From: Parastagonospora avenae f. sp. tritici 18332-5
Taxonomy: Eukaryota; Ascomycota; Dothideomycetes; Pleosporales; Phaeosphaeriaceae
Assembly (NCBI GenBank): GCA_022559985.1
Contig: JAFJTR010000019.1
Location: 372,001 to 436,000 of the forward strand
Reading direction: 5' to 3'
Length of the DNA stretch: 64,000 nucleotides
The position numbers and the translations under genes are program-made. This document shows, piece after piece, positions 22,455 through 34,445 of the stretch; positions within the stretch are counted from its first letter, which is position 1; each line of letters begins with the position of its first letter. Below the pieces are notes generated by a model that was given only the letters and a program-made list of their open reading frames with translations, searched no databases and was not told the DNA's origin.

Positions 22455-25400
22455 ATGACAGAAAATTCATCCTCCTCCTATACTTATTACTCGTTCCCCC
22501 CGACACCTAATAGGAACTCCCCCCGATCTATACGTTCACGTTCCATTTCAAGTAACGTGTCTACTACGAACTCACCATACCAATCAATTTACGAATTACC
22601 TAAAGAAGACTACGATATGCCTTCCCCAGCAGCAGGAAAGAGTGACACCCCCCGCACTCCTACCAAGCTCGGACGGAAGCCACAGTCAGCTGCGCCAAAG
22701 CTGAACAAGCCTCAGTCGACAGCAGAGGACGCCCCCACCTCTGATGTCTCTGAGAAGGCGCAAGACACCAAGCAACAAGGAGAAGGTCTGCTGGGTGACG
22801 CCCAGAAGAAGGGCGAAGAAGCAAAGGGCCAGGTTGAAGATACTGCGGAGGATGCGAAGAGCGGAGCCGAGAGCACCGCTAAGGCCACCAAGAAGCAAGC
22901 AGAAGACACCGCAGATGACGCCACGGAAGACACAACCGGCAAGGTCTCACAGGCTGGCGATGAGCTAGAGCAGGCCGAACCCAAGCCCATTGACGACGAT
23001 GTCGATGACGCAGAAGATGAGGCAGAAGAGACCGGCGACGACGCTACACAAAAAGCTGGAGAAGAGCTCGAAGAGGATGTGGATACCAACGACAACACTG
23101 AAGACGATGCTACCGACACAGCCAGCAAAGCCGCAGACGGTGGCAAGCAGGCAGGTGAGGGTGCATTGAGCGGTGCTCGCGGTCTCGCTGGTCGCGCATC
23201 GAACCTCGCTGGCAAGGCTTCAAAGGACCCCAAGGGAGCTGCTCAAGATGCTGGCGACGATGTTCAGGACACCACAGAGGACGTCAAGGATACCGCCGAA
23301 GATACCGCCGAAGATGCCAAGGATACCGCCCAAAGCGCGACCGACGATATTCAGGACAAGGCGAGGAGCACTGCAGGTGATGCGGAAGATACCGTCGAGG
23401 ATACTGCAGACGGTGCAAAGGACACTGCCGAGGATACCGCCGATGATGTGAAGGATACCACCGAGTCCGCAAAGGGCACCGCCGAGGACGCAACTGAAGA
23501 CGCGACCGAAGACGTCCAGAGCAAGACTGGCGACGTCAAGGACTCTGTTGAAGACACCGCCGGTGAAGATCTCCCATACACCCCCGACCTGAACCAACTC
23601 AAGGGCCTTGAGGTCGACGAGGAGGGTCTCATCAAGGACAAGGATGGCAAGGACATTGGCCACCTTGTTGAGGGTGATGCCGAAGACCTTGCTGGCTACC
23701 CCATTGGCGACAACGGCGAGATCCTCGATGACGATGGTGATCTTGTCGGCCGCTGCGAGCTTTTGCCCGAAGTGGTAGAAGAGCAGAAGAAGCAGGCCGA
23801 AGGCGGCGACGACGCGGATGGCCTTAAGATGCCCGACATCGATGTCCTCAAAGGCCTTACCGCTGACCGCACCGGTCAAATTCTCAACGAAGATGGTGAC
23901 TTCATTGGCCGTCTTGTTGAAGGTGACCCATCTGAGATCCAGGACCGTGAGTTCAACGAGAAGGGCGAGATCGTCGATGATGACGGCAACGTCATTGCTC
24001 GCGCTGAGCTTACCGAAGAAGCTGCCGACCTCGTTGATCAGGATGCAGACGAGGGAGATGCGGATGGTATCGCCGAAAAGGCAGAACAAGCCAAGGGCGA
24101 TGTCGAGGAGACCGCTGAGGGCGCCAAGGAGGATGTCCAAGAAGAGGCAGCCGACATTGAGGACGAGCTCCCTGGTGTCGAGGCCCTAGAGGGCATGCAA
24201 GTCAACTCTGAGGGTGACATCCTTAACGAAGATGGCGATGTCGTCGGCCACGTCGAAGAAGGCGCACTCGAGAATGTCGACGACATCAAGGGCCTCGCTG
24301 TCAATGACAAGGGTGAGGTCGTCGATGCTGAAGGCAATGTGCTTGGCAAGGTAGAACTTGCTGAGGGCGCTGCCGACAAACTCAAGGAGTCCGCATCCGG
24401 CGCTCTCGACACCCGCATTCTTGATGGCCTGAAGGTTAACAAGAAGGGCAAGGTGCTCGACTCTGAAGGCGAGGAGATTGGCGAGCTCAAGGACGGCGAG
24501 CTCGACCAGTGCGTCGGCAAGAAGATCAACGAAAAGGGCGAGGTTCTTGACAAGGACGGAAACGTCATTGGAAAGGTCGACGTCGTTGCTGGCGAGGCTG
24601 CCTTTGAGGCCATCAAGGAGCTTAAGGAGCGTCTTGGTGAGACTGAAGACGCCGAGGGCGAAGATGCTGAGGGTGAAAACGCCGAGGAGGAAGAGCCCCA
24701 AGAAGTCGAAGTCACCCCCGAGATCGACGTTCTTGAAGGCTTCAAGGTCAACAAGAAGGGTCAAGTCCTCGACGAAGAGGGCGAGCCTATCGGTGAGCTC
24801 ATCGAAGGTGACGCCAAAGACTGTGCCGGAAAGAAGATCAACGAAAAGGGAGAAGTCGTCGACAAGGACGGTAACGTCCTCGGAAAGGTCAAGGCACTTC
24901 CCCAGCTGGTACCTGCCGATGAGGCACCCCAGGAGCCTGAGGTCAAGGAGGTTGAGGTCACGCCCGAGATCGATACCCTTGAGGGCCTCAAGGTTAACAA
25001 GAAGGGCCAAATCCTCGACGAGGAGGGCGAACCTATCGGTGAGCTTGTTGAAGGTGACGCTAAGGAGTGCGCTGGCAAGAAGGTCAACAACAAGGGTGAA
25101 GTACTTGACAAAGATGGCAACGTCATTGGCAAGGTCAAGGCCCTCCCCCAGATCATCGAGCAGAAGGTTGGCGAAGCCGAAGACGCTGCCGATGAGGCTG
25201 GAGAGGCTGCAGAAGACGCCGAAGATGCCGCCGAAGATGCCCAAGACGCCGCCGAGGACGCAGCCGAAGAAGGCGAAGAGGGCGAGAACCGCCCACCTCT
25301 TTCCATCCTTGAGGGTCTCTCTGTCAACAAGTCTGGCAAGCTCATCGACAGCAACGGCAACATCGTCGGTGAACTTATCGAGGGTGATGCTAAGAAGCTC

Positions 25401-27936
25401 TCCAAGTCAGGCCTCACTGCCGATGACGAGGGACAGTTCTGGGACAACAAGGGTCACGTGATTGGCCGCGCCCAGACCATCCCCCAGGAAGAAGCCGAGG
25501 AAGAAGCACCATTCGCTGGTCTCAACGGACTTGTCGTTGTCAAGGACGGCTTTGTTGAGGACGAGAACGAGAACCGCGTCGGCAAGGTCGTCGAGGGTGA
25601 CGCCAAGAAGCTCGTCGGCCGCGCTGTCGATGAGGATGGTGATATCCTTGATAAGAAGGGCTCAGTTGTCGGCCATGCTGAACGCTATGAAGAGCCCGAG
25701 GAGGAGGCACCAGCGGAGGAAGACCCCATCGACCTCTCCAGCCTCCAGGGCAAGACCGTCAACAAGCAAGGCAACGTCATCGGCGACGAGGGCGTCCCCG
25801 TTGCTCGTCTCGTCGAAGGTAACGCCAAAGAGCTTGCCGGCAGGAAGCTTGATGACCAAGGCCAGCTCTGGAACGACTCCGGAAAGGTCGTTGGCCGCGT
25901 CGAGCTCATCCCCGAGAACGAGCGCGAGGCTAAGCCTGAGGGACCTTTCGCTGGTCTTCAAGGTCTTCGCGTGGTTGCTGATGGCAAGGTTGCTGACGAG
26001 GATGAGAACATTGTCGGACAAGTTGTTGAGGGTAATGCCAAGCGCCTTATCGGCAATGCAGTCGATGAAGATGGTGACATTCTTGACAAGTACGGCAACG
26101 TCAAGGGTCACGCCGAGCCTCTTGAGGATGAGGAGGAGGCCGAGCCAGAGGATCTCTCTATCCTTGATGGACTTACTTTGAACAAGCAGGGCTACCTCGT
26201 TGACAGCAACGGCACTCCCATTGGTCGCCTTGCTGAGGGCAAGTTGGAAGACCTTGTTGGCCGCAAGTCCGATGGTGAGGGTCAGATCCACAACGACACT
26301 GGCAAGGTTGTCGGCCGTTGCGAGCTGATCCCCGAGAACGAGCGCGTCCAGCGCAAGGAGGGACCGTTCGCCGGATTCGAGGGACTCCGTGTCGTCAAGG
26401 ACGGATTCGTCGAGGATGGTGAGGGCAACCGTGTTGGTCAACTGACCGAAGGCGACAAGAAGAAGCTTGTTGGCCACGCCGTCGACGAAGACGGAGACAT
26501 TATCGACAAGTACGGTAATGTCAAGGGTCACGCTGAGCCCTACGAGGAGGAAGACGAGGTCGAGGTCGACCTTAGCGCCCTTGCTGGCTGCACTGTCAAC
26601 AAGGCTGGCAACGTCGTCGATTCCAGCGGCCAGATTCTTGGCCGCGTTGCTGAAGGAGATCCATCCACCATGATCGGCAAGAAGGTCGATGGCAAGGGCC
26701 AGATCTGGGACAACGAAGGCAACGTTATTGGGCGTGCTGAACTCGCCAAGGGCGCCAACTCTGGACCTGAGGGTCCATTTGCTGGCTTCGACAACAACAA
26801 GGTCGTTAAGGATGGTACTGTTCAGACCGCAGATGGTGACATCATCGGTCGTGTCATTGAAGGTGATGTCAAGAAGCTTGCCGGCCACAAGGTCGACGAG
26901 GATGGCGACATCAACGACAAGAACGGTAACGTCATCGGTAAGGCTGAGCGCTGGGAGCCAGAGGAGAAAGAGCGTCGCATTAACCCCATGTCTGGCATGC
27001 GTGTCAACAAGGAGGGTGAGGTCCGCGACGAGAATGGTGACATTCTGGGTCGCCTCACTGCTGGTGACCTGGGTCATTGCGCTGGTCTCGAGATTGACGA
27101 CAACGGCTACGTTGTCGACAACGATGGCAACAAGGTCGGAGAAGTCACTCTCCTTGAGAACATCCAAGAGGAAGAGCCCGAAGACGAGACCGACGAGGAG
27201 AAGCAGCGCCGTGAGGACGCTGAGCTCGCCAACAAGATGTCCAAGATCTGCACCGACACTCTTGAGCGTGTCCAGCCTGTCATGAAGCAAATCACCGACG
27301 TAAGTTTCTATCCCTACATGCACGCCCAATCATCCACTAACGCATCCCCAGCACATCGAGCAAGCCGACCGCACACCTCGCGACGAGCTCGACGAAGAAG
27401 AACTCGTCAACAACGTCAAGCCACTCATCGAAGAAGGCTCGCGCCTCCTAAACGACTGCAACGGCTCGCTTCGCGGCCTGGACCCCGACGGCCGCATCGC
27501 CGCCCAAGCCAAGGGCCGCCAACAGACCGGCGAAGCCTCACCCGAAGAGTACAAGCTCGCCGACAACCTCAAGGAACTCACCACTACGGTCGTCACCACC
27601 ATCGACAACGCGAAAAAGAAGATCGCAGACATGCCGCATGCCAAGAAGAAGCTCAACCCGCTCTGGAGCTTACTTACCGAGCCGCTGTTCCAGATCATCG
27701 CTGCTGTTGGTCTGCTGCTGACGGGAGTACTCAACCTCGTTGGCCGTCTGCTCAACGGACTAGGCCTGGGCGGTCTCGTCAATGGCCTTCTAGGCGGATT
27801 GGGAATCAACAAGCTACTCGGCGGCCTGGGTCTCGGATCCGTCAGCGATATGCTCGGCGGAGGCAAGAAGGATAAGAAGAAGGGCGGCGGTATGAGCAAC
27901 ATCCCTGTTGTTGGCGGCCTGCTTGGAAAGAAATAG
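22455..27936 (+). CDS. giant LEA-like protein with 15 DUF3659-type repeats and DUF6987-like C-terminus
   Basis: Two exons, 22455-27299 and 27352-27936, with a 52-nt GTAAGT...CCCAG intron, give 1809 residues. Res 1-60 are Ser/Thr/Pro-rich. Res ~95-370 consist of Lys/Asp/Glu/Ala/Thr 11-mer-like units such as 'AEDTAEDAKDT', as in group 3 late-embryogenesis-abundant proteins, which form amphipathic helices on drying. Res ~373-1570 hold 15 tandem units of about 60-70 residues with the core 'GLxVxxxGxVxDxxGxxIGxLxEGD', each made of two similar halves. From repeat 7 on, two subtypes alternate ('DLSxLxG' and 'FAGxxGL'). The C-terminal ~195 residues include 'LIEEGSRLLNDC' and a hydrophobic Gly/Leu-rich stretch ending in Lys-rich tails. 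Such proteins are widespread in Pezizomycotina; a structural or stress-protective role is inferred, mechanism unknown. The gene appears intact. Confidence 0.92.
23571..27165 (+). repeat. 15-unit DUF3659 coding repeat array
   Basis: Fifteen divergent ~190-bp units can be counted by their 'xxGLxVxxxG' openings. Units 4-6 are closest to one another, and units 7-14 alternate in type as four pairs, so growth by single-unit and by two-unit duplication is likely. Confidence 0.85.
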
Positions 27937-29118
27937 ACGTCTCGCTGAGTCGCGACACGGTGGGAGAGAGGTGGTAATTCATGACGATGATGATGAATTC
28001 TTTTGCGCAATTTATTTTGGTTAAGATTGTTACGGGATGGGATATGATACCAAACTTCTCCCACGCACGACAACGCCAGGCAGCCGGTGCCTCATTCGAC
28101 ACAAAAAGAGCTGGATCGATCGGGGGGTCGTGAACGCCCAACTTTTCACATCGATAAACTGCATCGGGTGCCCGGTACACGTCGTCTGGTTACAGGAAGC
28201 CTTTTTCCATCCTCACAAAAATTTCTGGTTTAGCGTTTTGGTCCTTTTTGAGCGTTGTTTCGATACTTCATGTCAACGGGGGATTTGATCACTCTCTTGA
28301 AAGACGTCTTTGGCTACGACCAGCCGGGTTTTCTTTTGTCGCACACACAACGGTTTATTGCTGAGCGCAAAGTTTATTGTTAGCATAGGCGTTGATGTTA
28401 TGATTGTGTTGTGCGGTTGTATGATTAGGTTAGTTGGTAATGATACTTGTTTGCACTTCATGTCATATGAGATTTGAACCGTGAGATTGTGATTGGAGTC
28501 TATTCTAAGCCTTCTCCCGCGTACCTTGTCTTGCCTTGCCTGTTGTGGTGTATTATTTGAGTACGCGATGCGATGATGAAGCAAGCAGCCAGTATATTGA
28601 ATAGTCGCCTTCTTGGGACCTAGTGGTTAGACGTTGAAAGACCACTTTATCACTGACTGCGGGTCGGCCTCTGGCTCCTCCGGCATGAGGAGATGCCTGT
28701 ACAACACTGCCCAGCGGTTACCAAGATAGAGCCTACTCATAAGCCCGGGCATCTTCCTCAAATTAGAAGGACAACAATAGAGCCCTTTCTCTTAACGACG
28801 AATTACTACCCCGTATGTTAGTAGCACTTCCTTTACAGCGCGATAGTTGCAGTAAGTGGGTGTACAATATTGTACGGTGGGGTCGATCAAGTTACGAGTG
28901 TATATTGTTGCAGATTGATGATGTTCTATCTATCATACGAACGCGTACATATACAATTCTGCCGTGCACTGGAAGATGGGATGATGTCTCGCGGCGAAGG
29001 ACTGTGATATCTTGGATATACTGCTGCGCCTTACTAACGTGCTTGTCAACGTGACAGACGTTTATGGAGATGAATTCCGGGAGCAGGACAGGAGAGGGGG
29101 TAGATGGGAGTTGGGACG
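27937..29118. other. intergenic region
   Basis: About 1.2 kb downstream of the DUF3659 gene. No gene is supported. The right end borders the first remnant of the LPAELRN-box family. Confidence 0.45.
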
Positions 29119-29211
29119 ATGACGAAGAAGGAATTCGAGGTTTGGTTCGATAGGGTGCTGAATACCGACGGACGTCCTCACATTAACTTCATGATTGCGT
29201 TTTCTCACTGA
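29119..29211 (+). pseudogene. C-terminal remnant of an LPAELRN-box (2EXR/DUF7730-like) family copy
   Basis: A 30-codon open stretch reads 'EFEVWFDRVLNTDGRPHI...' and stops with TGA. It parallels the tail of the neighbouring copy ('DVVVWLNKALKAEERPAL...') in position and residue pattern. The N-terminal box is not found upstream, so this is taken as the 3' end of a degraded duplicate. Confidence 0.5.
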
Positions 29212-29565
29212 GGATGTCTGGGTATCTTCAGGGATGTGCGAAGGTTTCGTCTGGACTCTGAGCGTACATAGCACGATGCATGTGGAGGGACTCCTTTAAG
29301 TATAAGCGTCTCTCAGATTTAAATTTGAACTGCAAAGTTGTGTAGTCTCTTTTGATATCACTATCTTTATAAAGGATTTGTTGCTGGGACTTGGTGTCGT
29401 GTATCGTGATTCGGTGTCATGAGGAATGAGTAGGTACACTAAAAAGCGCTAAGGCGGCGCTAGGCACTCAACGGTACCCTACATGGATATAGTGCCAAGG
29501 TAGTATCCACGTTTGCTTTCCCCATAATTCCCTCTCATCCCCGACGTCAACTACGTCCCACCAGT

Positions 29566-30336
29566 ATGTCTCTAATAGCCGCGTCCAACGCTACTATGGT
29601 GTGGAGCTCCGAAATCCAAGACGCCATGTATGTACTCCCACCTGCACCTTGCGTCGTGAAGATCATCTGCTAACTCACACAACAGCCCAGCACGCAACAA
29701 GCAGGATTCTCCACTGCTCCATTTACCTGTGGAGCTTCGTAATTACATCTACGAGTACGTCCTTGGTGGTATGAGCTGGCTCATCAAGTGGTTCGAAGTT
29801 ACTTGCACCAAGCAAAACCCAGTACAAAAAGAATCCTACATCGTCCAGACCACTGAGGACAACTATGGCGCACTGCTCCGAGTCAGTTGCCAGATCTACA
29901 GCAAGACTTCGACTCTCCCGAGCTCACTCAGCTCATTTCGTTGCTCTAGCCAGTATGTTGAAGACTTCTGCTTTGGGTTGACAGCGTCCCAAAAGTCTGC
30001 CATCAACTCGATGGATTTTCGACTTCGATGGTATGTCTCGCCTTTTGGACGATCGGGTTTAAATCCATGGCGGAAGAGGACTTCGAATTCCTAGGGAGCT
30101 TTCCGGGCCTCAAGCACATTCAAATACACGTGATCGACGAAGGTGGGGAGAATGTGCGTCATTAGAGGCGTAGAGAAGGATGGGTCGTGATGATGAAGGA
30201 GGACGTCGTGGTATGGCTGAACAAGGCACTGAAGGCCGAGGAGCGTCCTGCTCTCAAGATCTCGATCAAATTTGAATCTGCTCATTGGCTGTCAGCACGC
30301 GAAAGACGGCTAAGGCAATGCGTATACGTAGCATAA
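29566..30336 (+). pseudogene. LPAELRN-box (2EXR/DUF7730-like) family copy, frameshifted and stopped
   Basis: Exon 1 starts at ATG 29566 and ends '...IQDA-AT|' before a GTATGT...CAACAG intron. Exon 2 opens with 'PARNKQDSPLLHLPVELRNYIYEYVLGG', the hallmark box of this fungal family, then 'LLRVSCQIYSKT' and 'GLTASQKSAINSM'. After about 30030 the homologous sequence moves to another frame ('FEFLGSFPGLKHIQIHV'), which itself has a TAG near 30163 before the family tail 'VVVWLNKALKAEERP'. It therefore carries at least one frameshift and one nonsense codon. The family's function is unknown; the box is reminiscent of the F-box-like 2EXR group. Confidence 0.72.
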
Positions 30337-30627
30337 TGCATCGTGGAAGGCTATCTAGGAATGTGACTCTAGTAAATTTAATGTACATTGACTTGTCCAT
30401 CCATCTTGTCGATGTCTACTCACTTGATGACTCGCTATACTTCATGCAGAAATTACCAATACCGACCCACCTGGGCAGTCAGTGCCTGTAGATCCAGCAA
30501 GCGAAGGCGCCAGATGGTGCCAATACACTAGCTAGGCCGTGTCATATACTTGGTCGCAGGCTGCTCACTTCCGCCTCACTTCAATCACACCACCGAGCGA
30601 CCACTATCTAGGTATAGCCTCAGCAGC

Positions 30628-31316
30628 ATGGCTCAAAAGCCCATCGCTGTCGCTAGTATGGAAGCGCCTCTCCGTGCACAAGACGCGGCGGTGTAAGTTC
30701 TCTCAACTTGCGCCGCGAATACCATTGCTTATTCGCACAACAGCCCCGCACACAATGAGCAGCAGTCACCACTAAATCGCTTGCCTGCCGAGCTCCGAAA
30801 CCAGATTTACACTTACGTGTCCGGCAATTTGATCTGGGAATACAGATCATCGCACGAATTTCAATTTGGTGACCTGATCTTGCGAATCTCGAGCAAACAT
30901 CACAAGGAAGTGAACCTTGCTATGCCCAGTAAAATCCGAGGCACAAGACACCGCCTATCGCTACTGATGACCTGCCGTCAAGCTCACGCCGAAGCTGCAA
31001 CTATCCTTTTCTCAATCAACAAATTTTTCTTTCAAGAGGATAGGATGGCTGAATTTGTCGGAGCGCTGATAGCCGATCAACGAACCGCTATCAACACGGT
31101 ACAGATCAAGTTTCCATGGGAAGATCGGATGGATTTCCTTTCCATGAGAAATATCCCATGTCTCTCAGCAGACTGCCCGGCCTCAAAAGGGTGGAAGTCG
31201 ATATACGGGGAAAGTGGGAGGAGATCGTCCGTGGGGACTGGCTAGGATCGCCTAGATATAGGTTGACCAAAGACAAGATGAAGGAATATGTCAAGGACGC
31301 TGTCTTATACGGATAG
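30628..31316 (+). pseudogene. LPAELRN-box family copy with one C-terminal frameshift
   Basis: Exon 1 (30628-30692) ends in 'DAAV' split in phase 2, followed by a 51-nt GTAAGT...ACAG intron. Exon 2 starts 'PAHNEQQSPLNRLPAELRNQIYTYV' and continues through 'LLMTCRQAHAEAATILFSINKFFF' and 'ADQRTAINTVQIKF'. Near 31135-31160 the family pattern switches frame to 'LSRLPGLKRVEVDIRGKWEEI' and ends at 31316 after 'LTKDKMKEYVKDAVLYG'. Without the shift the product would be ~205 residues. It sits in tandem with the copy at 29566. Confidence 0.72.
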
Positions 31317-31836
31317 AACCAATATACGGGGCGGGGTTCGCGAGATTCGCCTGAATTTGCGTTGGTCGAAGACGAGGTGAAGCGATGTCTCAGGAAAGCT
31401 GTACGATACGGAGGAAACGCAGATACGAAGCGGATCATCTCCTTCGGTGCGGACAAACGCGACACGCCTCAGTAAAGCGGGAATTGAGATGAATATGGAC
31501 CATTATACTACAGGCAGTGTTAATGGATGAAGAACTGGGCAAGTTGATGCGACAAGCAAAATTTGCTACTTCACCGACCCATCTCGCGCAGGTGTAGAGC
31601 TTAAGGCTGTGACGGGACTACGCAAGCATAATCTAAATCAGCGGACCTATCTAGCTTTTTGTTTTCTCTGCGAATTGCCTGGTTTCTGATACGCAGTGTA
31701 CCGTGTTCCTCGGCGCGACGCCCGATTTCTACACCAAAACCGCAACCTCAACATGAGGTTATTAAGCCGCATGTAATAGCTAGTATCGCAGGATTTTTTG
31801 AGTTTGAGTTTTATAAACCTTAATTAATATATCTAC
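31317..31836. other. intergenic region between a family pseudogene and a transposase remnant
   Basis: About 520 bp. The A/T-rich part near 31790-31840, just past the transposase stop, may be the residual 3' end of the pogo-type element; no terminal inverted repeat could be paired. Confidence 0.35.
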
Positions 31837-32606
31837 CTATCTATATTTAGCTGGCAGGTTGATGGTGCGGCCCGAACGCGATTGAGATAGTGGTGAGCTT
31901 GGAGCAGCACCTGGAGGCTCTCCACTATCACTGATACGAGCGATAGCTCTATGATCTGTAGCTACCTTAGTAGAAACCTTAATGTTACGCTTCTTACCCA
32001 ATTGGGACGTTTTTCGAGCTTTTTCGAGTTGTTGATGAGCCCTACGAGCTGCTGCCCTAGCTGCCTTTTCAGCAGCCCATTCAGCCCTCTCCTTCTCCCT
32101 CACTAATCGAGCCTCAGCTCTAGCCTCGCGCCTCTGTTTGACTGCCTGAAGCTTAGCCTGCTTCTTATCCTCGCATACACGAGCTTGTATAGCTTTTTGG
32201 TGTCGTAGTTCCTCTTCCTCGAGGTCGGGCTGCCGCAGGCGATCACGTGCGTCCTTCACCTTTCTCGGGGACCAGAAAACTCAACCACCATGGTAGTCCT
32301 CAGGTTTTTCTAGAGGCAGGGCTTTCCCTCGTTTCCTGCGCAGCTTCTCATTAGCTAGGGCCTCCTCTAGGCCGCGAGTCCTGTGTTCGAGGAGGGTCTT
32401 TTCAACCGAGATTTGATGGAAAGCTAGGCCGAGCTTTTGAGCTCGTGGATCTCGCCTATCCTTGACCACCTGGCGTAGTAGAGTCTCAGTTTTGCTCCAG
32501 TTCGAGGCGCTTAAGGCTGATGAATCGCTATCGCACGCGGAACCTGATGTAGGTAACAAGCGACCCCATAAGTCAAGTTGGTGTAGTATATTCAAACGCG
32601 TCAAAC
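31837..32606 (-). mobile_element. 3' fragment of a pogo/Fot1-type (DDE) transposase gene
   Basis: Read on the minus strand, the sequence matches the C-terminal, post-catalytic part of fungal Tc1/pogo-class transposases: 'FHQISVEKTLLEHRTRGLEEAL', 'NEKLRRKRGKALPLEKPEDY', then 'VFWSPRKVKDARDRLRQ' and a long Lys/Arg/Ala/Glu-rich coiled tail. One in-frame TGA (near 32281-32283) splits it into two open parts. The helix-turn-helix and DDE catalytic domains are absent, so the element is truncated at its 5' side near 32606. It cannot encode an active transposase. Confidence 0.8.
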
Positions 32607-32648
32607 CTATGCAAAGTGGTGGATCAATATGAAGTTAGACTAACAAAC

Positions 32649-32946
32649 CTTGAATTATGTTGTGCTTGTTGACGAAACATTGCTGTCTTGGTCTGTTCAT
32701 ATAGGGAGTGTCGCGTTTCTTGCAGTGAGCAGAGAAATAATTTGAGGTGAGAGCGTCGATGACGCGCGTGTTTGTTTGTATGTGCAGTACGCGCAGCTTG
32801 TGCAACCTTTCTGCTCTCTTCATCTCAACCGATGGCAAATTGTCGAACCTGCGGGCTACGTAGCGTGTGCCACGTATCAATGACAAAACAAAGCCTGAAA
32901 CCAGAGGCAATGATGATACGATGGTTACTTGCAGACCATGAGGCAC
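32649..32946 (-). CDS. hypothetical small ORF that could splice into the transposase fragment
   Basis: A minus-strand ATG at 32946 opens ~100 codons with a hydrophobic start ('VTIVSSLPLVSGFVLSLI') and a basic middle. At 32648 a GTTTGT donor begins a 42-nt sequence ending TTTGCATAG at 32607. Removing it joins this frame, in phase, to the transposase remnant frame. That would make a host/transposon chimera of ~200 residues ending at the TGA in the fragment. The intron is shorter than its neighbours and the protein resembles nothing I know, so this may equally be non-coding. Confidence 0.25.
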
Positions 32947-33170
32947 TCAAGTACCACAAGAACATCCTCGTATGACGTCGCGGCGTCTGAATATGCCTTC
33001 TTTCACCTTCACTCTGATCGTGCTCGTTTGTCGCGAAGCGAGGCACTAGGACCGTGCACAAACACTCCGGATATCGCACCGTATACACTCAGGATCAGCA
33101 AGTCACCACCCAATCCCTACCTCCTGAACAAATCTCACCCACTCTACGCAAACCCCGCATAGCCGCGAGC

Positions 33171-33509
33171 ATGCCTGCCATCGATCTGCTCAGCCAAACC
33201 TCTACGTTGTCTACCCGCGCGGCGCCCGCACACCATACTCGCGACTGGCCTCTAATATGGGTGCTTACTGTCGTTGGCATCATCCTCTTCATGGAACTCG
33301 TCTTGGCCATAGTTTGGATCCGCGTGCACAACCTGCGCAGCAAAGCTCGATGGGCGAGTCTTCGTCAACGCGGTGTCGTCATTGTCTCTGGCGCAGCACT
33401 CCTTTGGACCGAAGACTTACCTCTGAAGCCATACATCTCGCATCTCAATTTGAGGCAGGTGGTTGAGAAGCAGGAACGCGACCGAGAAGCAATGCTGAAG
33501 GCCGTCTGA
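33171..33509 (+). CDS. hypothetical single-pass membrane protein
   Basis: The proposed ATG at 33171 gives 112 residues. A Ser/Thr-rich N-terminus of ~25 residues precedes one strong transmembrane segment, 'WVLTVVGIILFMELVLAIVWI', and then a basic cytosolic tail. An upstream in-frame ATG at 33054 would add 39 residues without a signal peptide. No family is recognised. Confidence 0.5.
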   Translation: MPAIDLLSQTSTLSTRAAPAHHTRDWPLIWVLTVVGIILFMELVLAIVWIRVHNLRSKARWASLRQRGVVIVSGAALLWTEDLPLKPYISHLNLRQVVEKQERDREAMLKAV

Positions 33510-34445
33510 GACAAACGGATCTCTACAACGAAAGAAGAGAATGGAACACAGACCCGGAACGGAACCGATGTTGAGATTGTTAGATTCGGGTCGATTGGAA
33601 TACAGCGTGTATCTGTTTCACGTCGCTGTAAGAAGAGTTTGGAATGCTGCGAAACCTCATCTACGGAACATGTCCGCGCGGTCAAGACTCAAGAGAAGGC
33701 AAGAACGAATCATTTGAATGAAACACAAAAGCTAGGAAGGAACGAAGGTGAATGGATACATTGGCGGTGGGGCTTGGGGCTCAGAGCCGTGCCAATCGCG
33801 GTGGTGTTGCAACTAAAGTTGAGCTTTCAGGGAGTCAGCTGGTTGTTGGAAGTCAGTAGAGAATGAAGTACCATAAGTACCACTTTTCCCACTACGTGGT
33901 TAGGAGCAACCAGTAATCCAGTTCACCCGTTTCCAGAGCCCAACTCTTCTTGTCTTTTGCGTGATGTCAGGTATCCGACATTGGAGACACGCGATCGCAG
34001 TACCTTGCTAGACGTTGCCCGTAGCCCGTGAGACGATCGCTAACCGTTCTGAGCACACATATCTTACATACTTCGGCTTTCGAAGACACTGTAAGATCTT
34101 GGAAGGAAAAGAATGAGAACACTTGTACATACCTAGGTAATTTATGAGGCTGATAGCCGCAAACACATCAAGAGACACAGTGTCATAACATGTCTTTCCC
34201 GCACGTGTACACACGTGCTCCTTGTCGGTGCAACGGCGAACATCGTGAGATCGTCAGCGAAAGCGGAAGCGTTGGCCAACGGGGGTTACTTGCACGCGTC
34301 AGGTGCGGGGCGAATCGGCCCTTCTTACCATATGTCCACGGCTACTTCTTCATCAGCTTTCTTTCTTCCTTTCGCTCAAAATTATTTCCACCGATCTGAG
34401 AACTTAATTGATCAACAACATTCAACCACCAACGAGTTAGCCAGT
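33510..34445. other. intergenic region
   Basis: About 940 bp with no supported gene. It contains the 15-mer GTACATACCTAGGTA at 34125-34139, which recurs at 62391-62405. Confidence 0.4.

Noticed and set aside
22686..27329. Large minus-strand open frames (173 to 555 codons) opposite the DUF3659 gene
   Set aside because: They are shadows of GC-rich, repetitive coding sequence; composition mirrors the repeat unit and no domain is seen.
28618..28700. A-box-like 'TAGTGGTTAGACG' suggesting a tRNA gene
   Set aside because: No matching B-box or cloverleaf can be drawn downstream.
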